Assembly (NCBI GenBank): GCA_945903675.1
Contig: CAMDOP010000100.1
Location: 1-10,421, forward strand
Length of the DNA stretch: 10,421 bases
Direction of reading: 5' to 3'
Source: Crenothrix polyspora
GTDB lineage: Bacteria; Pseudomonadota; Gammaproteobacteria; Methylococcales; Methylomonadaceae
Each line of letters begins with the position of its first letter. Within the stretch, counting starts at the first letter, position 1. Positions 6,160-10,421 of the stretch are shown piece by piece. Under the pieces are notes generated by a model, which was not told the DNA's origin, ran no database searches, and saw nothing but the letters and a program-made list of their open reading frames with translations. The translations under genes were made by a program, and so were the position numbers.

Positions 6160-6300
6160 AGAATTATTGCAAAAAGGAAAAATTGTTAGGCTGTAATAGC
6201 TCATAACTTGTGTTACGCAGCCATTCAGCGATTTAAAAAACAAATAATGAGGTCGCTATCGCGACGGTTGTTTTAATCGGGTTATCGCACCCGAAGGCGA

Positions 6301-6334
6301 GATACTTTCTTTTGCTCCGCCAAAAGAAAGTATC
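6301..6334. repeat. Perfect 14-bp inverted repeat
   Basis: GATACTTTCTTTTG (6301-6314) and CAAAAGAAAGTATC (6321-6334) are perfect reverse complements around the 6-base loop CTCCGC. It is the longest uninterrupted stem of the structured stretch. There is no T tract beyond either end, so it is not a standard terminator. Confidence 0.9.
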
Positions 6335-6390
6335 CAAAGAAAAGGCGGCTCGATTGCCGCTTCTTCCTGCGCTCCTCGGTTTTGTCGGGG

Positions 6391-6424
6391 GTCGGTAGAG
6401 AGGGCGTCCTGCCCTCCTACCGAC
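6391..6424. repeat. Long hairpin in the structured element
   Basis: GTCGGTAG (6391-6398), a bulged A, GAGGGC (6400-6405), loop GTCCT, GCCCTC (6411-6416) and CTACCGAC (6417-6424) give a 14-bp stem with one bulge. It is immediately followed by another perfect 9-bp stem (GCGCGGCAT, CC, ATGCCGCGC at 6425-6444). Confidence 0.88.
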
Positions 6425-6485
6425 GCGCGGCATCCATGCCGCGCCCCTTCGGGCTAATCCCAACAAAACCTGTGGTGCTCAGCGC

Positions 6486-6617
6486 GGCAAACGAGAGTAA
6501 AGCGACGTTACTAGGTAACTTCAGCTCAAAATGTAAAACTTTACGACAAAACCCTGCTAGATGCTAGGTATCAATTGATTCTTATCAAGGATAAAGAAGA
6601 AAAATATAATTTATAAC
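6486..6617. other. AT-rich spacer before the tRNA-Leu promoter
   Basis: No gene is seen. Small palindromic pieces are present, GTTAC-TAG-GTAAC (6507-6519) and GTAAA-AC-TTTAC (6533-6544), which may be the tail of the preceding structured repeat. From about 6570 the sequence becomes AT-rich and runs into the tRNA promoter; A/T runs here may act as an UP-type element, which is inference. Confidence 0.4.
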
Positions 6618-6646
6618 TTGTTAAAATAAGCATTAATCATTAGAAT
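6618..6646 (+). promoter_or_regulatory. Promoter of tRNA-Leu
   Basis: TTGTTA (6618-6623), a 17-base spacer, and TAGAAT (6641-6646), followed by AGCCCG, a GC-rich discriminator typical of stable-RNA promoters under stringent control. The predicted start near 6653 is about 12 bases before the mature tRNA 5' end. Confidence 0.72.
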
Positions 6647-6664
6647 AGCCCGTTCATACAAAAT

Positions 6665-6749
6665 GCGAATGTGGCGGAACTGGTAGACGCGCTGGATTTA
6701 GGTTCCAGTAGGTTATCCTGTGAGAGTTCGAGTCTCTCCATTCGCACCA
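6665..6749 (+). tRNA. tRNA-Leu, anticodon UAG
   Basis: An 85-base type II tRNA. The acceptor stem pairs GCGAATG (6665-6671) with CATTCGC (6739-6745), followed by an encoded CCA after the discriminator A. The anticodon arm is CTGGA-TTTAGGT-TCCAG, giving anticodon TAG and decoding CUN leucine codons. The D arm contains TGGTAGACGC, a long variable arm follows, and the T loop is GTTCGAGTC. It strongly resembles E. coli tRNA-Leu(UAG). It lies just upstream of tig, an arrangement also seen in Pseudomonas. Confidence 0.98.
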
Positions 6750-6852
6750 CCCTATTCTATAAAGCTTTGCGAATCATCGTTCTGCTTTCAGTTTTATCAA
6801 GCCACCAACGGCACTCATAAAAAATCTTCTAAATACAACACGAGGTATAGGA

Positions 6853-8148
6853 ATGCAAGTTTCTGTCGAAATGACATCAGAATTAAGCCGAAAAATGACT
6901 GTAAATGTGCCTGAGGCCTTGGTTCAGGAAAAAATAGCTGAACGTTTAAAATCATTAGCCCGCGAAGTAAAAATCGATGGATTTCGCCCAGGCAAAGTGC
7001 CTGCTCAGGTTGTTAAGAAAATGTATGGTGAGCAAGTTCGCGGTGAAGTTTCCGGCGACCTCATAAACAGCACTTTTTATAAAGCCTTAGAAGAACAAAA
7101 TATAAATCCCGTTGGCCGCCCTCTTATTGAAGAAATAGATCAAGCTGACGGCTTCAAATACACCGCTGTATTTGAAGTTTATCCTGAAATATCACTAGCA
7201 GCCGTTAATCAACTCGAAGTAGTGCGTCCAATAGCCACTGTTGCTGACAGTGACGTTGATAACATGATTGAAAAGCTAAGAACTCAAAAACAAGATTGGT
7301 TGATTGTTGATCGTGCTGCACAAACACTTGACCGCGTGACTGTTGGCTTTACAGGCATAGCTGAAGGCGAAAACTTTACTGATGGTCGCATAGAAGACTT
7401 TAAAGTCATCTGCGGCGAGAAAAAAATGATCCCTGGATTCGAAGAAAATCTAATTGATCTTAAAACCGGTGACAATAAAGTATTTTCAGTGACCTTCCCT
7501 GAAGACTACAACCATGAAAAACTCGCAGGCAAAATCGCTGAATTTAACGTAGACGTAACTTCAGTCGAAGAACCTGTATTGCCGACTATCGATGAAGCAT
7601 TCATCGCAGCTTACGGCGTCTCAGGCGGTACAGTTGAGCTATTCCGTGCCGACATCAGAAGCAATATGGAAAGAGAACTTGAGCAAGCCCTGCGCGGTAA
7701 ATTGAAGATTGCCGTCATGAACGAGCTATATGAAAAAATTCAAATAACCACACCTAACGCCCTCATCGATATTGAAGTCGAAAACCTTCTTAAACCTTAT
7801 ATCGAAACAGCTAAAAGACAAAAAACCACTCTTGAAGAGCTAAATCTGCCTAGAGATCTTTTTGAAGATCAAGCTAAGCGTCGCGTAGCTTTAGGCTTAA
7901 TATTAAGTGAAGTCGTACAAAAAAACAGCATTGAAATTGACAATGACAAAGTACTCACTACCGTACAAAATATGGCAAAAAGCTATGAACGTCCAGAAGA
8001 TGTCGTTAGCTGGTATTACTCTGACGAAAAACGACTAGACGATGTTCGCCAAATGGTTTTAGAAGATCAAGTTATTGAATGGTTAGTAACACAAGCCATA
8101 GTAACTGATGAAACCGTTAAATTCAGTGATGTCATGGATCAGCATTAA
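6853..8148 (+). CDS. tig: Trigger factor, ribosome-bound chaperone and prolyl isomerase
   Basis: Trigger factor docks at the ribosomal exit tunnel and shields emerging chains. The 431 residues match the family (432 in E. coli). The N-terminal ribosome-binding domain carries the signature GFRPGKVP at residues 43-50, the same positions as in E. coli. A FKBP-type peptidyl-prolyl isomerase domain follows at about 155-245 (DRVTVGFTG, then MIPGFEENL, ending in IAEFNVDV), and the C-terminal helical arms make up the rest. The ATG has a GAGG motif 7-10 bases upstream. No terminator is visible between tRNA-Leu and this gene (103-base gap), so at least some transcripts may cover both. clpP begins 9 bases after the stop, indicating tight coupling. 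Confidence 0.98.
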   Translation: MQVSVEMTSELSRKMTVNVPEALVQEKIAERLKSLAREVKIDGFRPGKVPAQVVKKMYGEQVRGEVSGDLINSTFYKALEEQNINPVGRPLIEEIDQADGFKYTAVFEVYPEISLAAVNQLEVVRPIATVADSDVDNMIEKLRTQKQDWLIVDRAAQTLDRVTVGFTGIAEGENFTDGRIEDFKVICGEKKMIPGFEENLIDLKTGDNKVFSVTFPEDYNHEKLAGKIAEFNVDVTSVEEPVLPTIDEAFIAAYGVSGGTVELFRADIRSNMERELEQALRGKLKIAVMNELYEKIQITTPNALIDIEVENLLKPYIETAKRQKTTLEELNLPRDLFEDQAKRRVALGLILSEVVQKNSIEIDNDKVLTTVQNMAKSYERPEDVVSWYYSDEKRLDDVRQMVLEDQVIEWLVTQAIVTDETVKFSDVMDQH

Positions 8149-8157
8149 GGATTAGCA

Positions 8158-8805
8158 ATGTATAATCAACATGTAATAAATCAAGCAAGAGCACTAGAAG
8201 CCGCAGGTGGATTAGTCCCCATGGTCATCGAGCAAACCGCCAGAGGCGAACGCTCTTATGACATTTACTCTAGGCTTTTAAAAGAACGCGTTATTTTCTT
8301 AGTTGGCCAAGTAGAAGACTACATGGCTAACTTAGTCGTCGCTCAGTTGCTTTTTTTAGAATCTGAAAACCCCGATAAAGACATCCATTTATATATTAAC
8401 TCTCCTGGTGGCTCAGTAACTGCTGGCATGTCGATTTATGACACCATGCAATTTATTAAACCCGATGTGAGTACGCTCTGTATCGGTCAAGCTGCAAGCA
8501 TGGGTGCATTATTGCTAACGGGTGGCGCTAAAAACAAACGTTATTGCCTACCTAACTCAAGAATGATGATTCATCAACCTTTAGGTGGCTTTCAAGGACA
8601 AGCGTCTGATTTTGACATACATGCCAAAGAAATTTTGTCTATTAGAGACAAGCTTAATAACATCATGTCACACCATACCGGCCAACCACTGGAAAAAGTG
8701 CAACAAGACACCGATAGAGACAACTTCATGAATGCTAATGATGCCGTAAGCTATGGCCTCATTGATAAAGTATTAGCCAACAGAGCCAGCGCTACCGATT
8801 TATAA
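8158..8805 (+). CDS. clpP: ClpP, ATP-dependent Clp protease proteolytic subunit
   Basis: ClpP forms the 14-subunit serine-protease barrel that degrades proteins fed by ClpX (or ClpA). The 215-residue product has a complete catalytic triad: Ser114 in GQAASMGA, His139 in MIHQPLGG and Asp188 in DRDNFM, with the same spacing (25 and 49 residues) as E. coli. The LYINSPGGSVTAG oxyanion segment is at about 78-90. The N-terminal dozen residues would be a processed propeptide before GGLVPMVIEQT. The start has AAGGA 6 bases upstream and lies 9 bases after tig, so the two are co-transcribed. clpX follows after 91 bases. Confidence 0.99.
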   Translation: MYNQHVINQARALEAAGGLVPMVIEQTARGERSYDIYSRLLKERVIFLVGQVEDYMANLVVAQLLFLESENPDKDIHLYINSPGGSVTAGMSIYDTMQFIKPDVSTLCIGQAASMGALLLTGGAKNKRYCLPNSRMMIHQPLGGFQGQASDFDIHAKEILSIRDKLNNIMSHHTGQPLEKVQQDTDRDNFMNANDAVSYGLIDKVLANRASATDL

Positions 8806-8815
8806 CCGATTAGTA

Positions 8816-8896
8816 TTGTTTGGAGATTTCGGCTAAGCTAAACTAAGCTATATAGAAAACTTGAGCTATGTACTTAGTACTGCAGAGGATTGATTA
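8816..8896 (+). promoter_or_regulatory. clpP-clpX intergenic region with candidate promoter
   Basis: TTGTTT (8816-8821), 17 bases, and TAAACT (8839-8844) form a moderate sigma-70-like promoter that could give clpX its own transcription. CTAAGCTA occurs twice, at 8833-8840 and 8843-8850, spaced 10 bases apart (one helical turn), overlapping the -10 region. GAGG at about 8885 is the clpX ribosome binding site. No terminator hairpin is visible, so read-through from clpP is also expected. Confidence 0.35.
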
Positions 8897-10171
8897 ATGA
8901 GTAATGATAAAAATAGTAAAGATGACGATAAATTACTTTATTGTTCATTTTGTGGCAAAAGCCAACATGAAGTCAGAAAGCTGATTGCTGGGCCTTCTGT
9001 CTACGTTTGTGATGAATGTGTAGAGCTTTGCAATGATATTATAAAAGATGAATTAGACGATGAAACCTCGACTTTTTCAGGCAATTCATTACCTAAGCCT
9101 AAAGAAATAAAAGAAGAGCTAGACGGTTATGTCATAGGACAAGATCGTGCTAAAAAGATTTTAGCCGTTGCTGTTTACAATCATTACAAACGCTTACGCA
9201 ACAAATCAAAAAAAGATTCTATTGAACTGGCAAAAAGTAATATCTTACTAATAGGCCCAACTGGCTCAGGCAAAACCTTGTTAGCCGAAACTTTGGCACG
9301 CCTTTTAGATGTACCATTTACTATTGCTGATGCCACTACACTTACTGAAGCCGGCTATGTCGGTGAAGACGTAGAAAACATTATTCAAAAAATTCTACAA
9401 AAATGTGATTATGATGTAGAAAAAGCAGAAACCGGCATTGTTTACATAGACGAAATTGATAAGATTTCCAGAAAATCTGACAACCCTTCTATTACTCGCG
9501 ATGTATCAGGTGAAGGTGTACAACAAGCTTTACTAAAACTCATCGAAGGCACTATTGCCTCGGTACCCCCGCAAGGTGGCCGTAAACACCCACAAGGTGA
9601 GTTTTTACAAGTCAATACCGCCAATATTCTATTTATTGTAGGCGGCGCCTTTGCTGGTTTAGATCGCGTTATTAAAGCCCGTTCAGAAAAAGGCGGCATT
9701 GGTTTTTCAGCGGATGTTAAAACCAAAGATGAATCCAAAAATATTGGCCAACTCTTTGCCGAAGTCGAATCTGAAGATTTAATCAAATACGGTTTGATTC
9801 CTGAGTTTGTAGGTCGTTTGCCTATAATCGCAACCCTAGAAGAACTTGATGAAGCCGCGTTAATTAAAATTTTAACTGAGCCTAAAAATGCCCTCATCAA
9901 ACAATATAAACATTTGTTTGAAATGGAAGGCGCAGAACTTGAGTTCAGAGAAGATTCACTGAAAGCTATCGCCACGAAAGCCATGGAAAGAAAGACCGGT
10001 GCTCGCGGACTTAGAACCATCGTCGAAAATGTTTTACTCAACACTATGTATGAAATACCCTCAGCCGATAACATCAGTAAAGTGGTTATCGACGAAAGCG
10101 TTATTTTAGGTCAATCAGAACCTTTATTAGTGTATGAAACTGATAAAAAACTAGTCTCTTCTGAATCCTAA
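8897..10171 (+). CDS. clpX: ClpX, AAA+ unfoldase of the ClpXP protease
   Basis: ClpX is the hexameric unfoldase that recognises tagged substrates and threads them into ClpP. The 424 residues equal the E. coli length. The N-terminal zinc-binding domain has Cys16, Cys19, Cys38 and Cys41. The AAA+ module shows Walker A GPTGSGKT (120-127), the pore loop GYVG (153-156), Walker B with Asp185-Glu186 in VYIDEIDKIS, the RKH substrate loop near 229-231, the ClpP-docking IGF tripeptide (268-270), and the sensor-2 GARGLR segment. The presence of IGF confirms it partners ClpP rather than being a stand-alone unfoldase. It is the last gene of the tig-clpP-clpX cluster; lon is the usual next gene and would lie beyond the right edge. 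Confidence 0.99.
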   Translation: MSNDKNSKDDDKLLYCSFCGKSQHEVRKLIAGPSVYVCDECVELCNDIIKDELDDETSTFSGNSLPKPKEIKEELDGYVIGQDRAKKILAVAVYNHYKRLRNKSKKDSIELAKSNILLIGPTGSGKTLLAETLARLLDVPFTIADATTLTEAGYVGEDVENIIQKILQKCDYDVEKAETGIVYIDEIDKISRKSDNPSITRDVSGEGVQQALLKLIEGTIASVPPQGGRKHPQGEFLQVNTANILFIVGGAFAGLDRVIKARSEKGGIGFSADVKTKDESKNIGQLFAEVESEDLIKYGLIPEFVGRLPIIATLEELDEAALIKILTEPKNALIKQYKHLFEMEGAELEFREDSLKAIATKAMERKTGARGLRTIVENVLLNTMYEIPSADNISKVVIDESVILGQSEPLLVYETDKKLVSSES

Positions 10172-10181
10172 GCTCAAAACA

Positions 10182-10214
10182 AATGTAACCAAGACGCTAG
10201 GTCTTGGTTACATT
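10182..10214. terminator. Perfect hairpin downstream of clpX
   Basis: AATGTAACCAAGAC (10182-10195) and GTCTTGGTTACATT (10201-10214) are perfect 14-bp arms around GCTAG, starting 10 bases after the clpX stop. The T tract expected of an intrinsic terminator is missing on the plus strand (GATCCATC follows), so it may be a weak or factor-assisted terminator or a 3'-end-protecting hairpin. Confidence 0.6.
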
Positions 10215-10299
10215 GATCCATCACACACCCCCACTCTAGTTATTCCTAATGTTTTCAGGATGTACGTAATCGTCTCATCAGTTTTCGCTGAGTTAATCG

Positions 10300-10421
10300 A
10301 CTTAACAAAAACTTCCTAGGCTTGAAAAATTTTTAATCGGTCTAGCAAAAGTTTTTTAAGTTTTAAAAAATATTTATTCAGCTCAGCAAAAAATTTCTAG
10401 CTTTAAAAAATATTTAATCGG
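10300..10421. repeat. AT-rich tandem repeat of about 41 bp
   Basis: Three consecutive diverged units are visible: 10300-10340 (41 bp), 10341-10381 (41 bp) and 10382-10421 (40 bp, reaching the window edge). Shared landmarks are an early (T/A)(A/C)(A/G)CAAAA, a middle A-T run, and a terminal TTTAATCGG or close variant (TTTATTCAG in the second). A partial TTAATCG at 10293-10299 suggests a further, degraded unit on the left. Each unit carries A and T tracts, and 41 bp is close to four helical turns, so the tracts recur on the same face of the helix. The unit length is not a multiple of three, so this is not a coding repeat. Confidence 0.75.

Larger units (their letters stand above)
6251..6485. 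repeat. GC-rich chain of inverted repeats (probable dispersed structured element)
   Basis: This stretch is clearly richer in G and C than its surroundings and is nearly a continuous series of hairpins: 6252-6265 (GTCGC/GCGAC), 6278-6293 (CGGGT/ACCCG), 6301-6334 (14-bp perfect arms), about 6343-6362 (GCGGC/GCCGC), then a branched unit. In the branched unit, an outer helix GGTTTTGTCGGG (6378-6389) with CCCAACAAAACC (6459-6470; one G-T) and GCGCT/AGCGC (6369-6373/6481-6485) encloses the stems at 6391-6424, 6425-6444 and 6443-6454. Open frames on both strands across it are low-complexity by-products, not genes. It fills most of the 505-base gap between dnaQ and tRNA-Leu. My impression, not verified, is that similar sequences recur between genes in many gammaproteobacteria. 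The right boundary could extend to about 6570. Confidence 0.7.

Noticed and set aside
6160..6243. Longer N-terminus for DnaQ from 6243
   Set aside because: The extra residues are unlike DnaQ N-termini; starting at 6159 leaves the Exo I motif at the expected distance from the start.
6233..6567. Open frames on both strands across the GC-rich stretch (6233-6466 minus, 6382-6567 plus)
   Set aside because: They follow the inverted repeats, have biased composition, no convincing ribosome binding site and no domain; they are by-products of the structured repeat.
9442..10074. 210-codon open frame antisense to clpX
   Set aside because: It is serine-rich, lies fully inside the conserved clpX coding region and has no features of a real protein; a shadow of clpX codon usage.
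10300..10421. CRISPR array
   Set aside because: The units are contiguous diverged tandem repeats with no constant repeat alternating with unique spacers, and no cas gene is present.

Overview
The window looks like a chromosomal stretch from an AT-rich gammaproteobacterium, most plausibly a methylotroph of the Methylococcales type. The reasons are a pqqA-pqqB-pqqC cluster (PQQ is the cofactor of methanol dehydrogenase), a HrcA/CIRCE-controlled groESL operon, and the tRNA-Leu / tig / clpP / clpX order seen in many gammaproteobacteria. The taxonomic placement is inference; no marker gene in the window fixes the genus. Almost all protein genes are conserved housekeeping genes.

Layout. Positions 131-2090 carry the PQQ cluster on the minus strand: promoter, tiny pqqA, a terminator-like hairpin, pqqB, pqqC. 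The rest of the pathway (pqqD, pqqE) would lie beyond the left edge. Positions 2191-2397 carry a small unrecognised one-helix membrane protein on the plus strand, convergent with a moeB/thiF-family adenylyltransferase gene (2450-3199, minus). Positions 3245-5408 carry the groES-groEL operon, with a vegetative promoter overlapped by a perfect CIRCE operator and a strong intrinsic terminator. The epsilon subunit of DNA polymerase III (dnaQ, 5449-6159, minus) converges on it. The 505 bases between dnaQ and the tRNA (6160-6664) hold no credible protein gene; about half of this is a GC-rich chain of inverted repeats that looks like a dispersed structured repeat. Positions 6618-6749 hold a promoter and tRNA-Leu(UAG), followed by trigger factor, ClpP and ClpX (6853-10171). 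The right end (10182-10421) has a perfect hairpin and then an AT-rich tandem repeat of about 41 bp running off the window.

How the genes work together. PqqA is the peptide precursor whose Glu16 and Tyr20 are fused into PQQ; PqqC performs the last oxidation and PqqB is an accessory hydrolase/hydroxylase-like enzyme. Trigger factor and GroES/GroEL fold new proteins, and ClpXP degrades those that fail or carry degradation tags, so the right two thirds is largely a proteostasis region.

I do not see a previously undescribed multi-gene system. The most unusual single observation is that groES has no ATG/GTG/TTG at its expected start: the correctly spaced ribosome binding site points to an ATT codon, with an in-frame stop immediately before it. 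Secondary items of interest are the hairpins that punctuate pqqA, the structured repeat before tRNA-Leu, and the A-tract tandem repeat after clpX.
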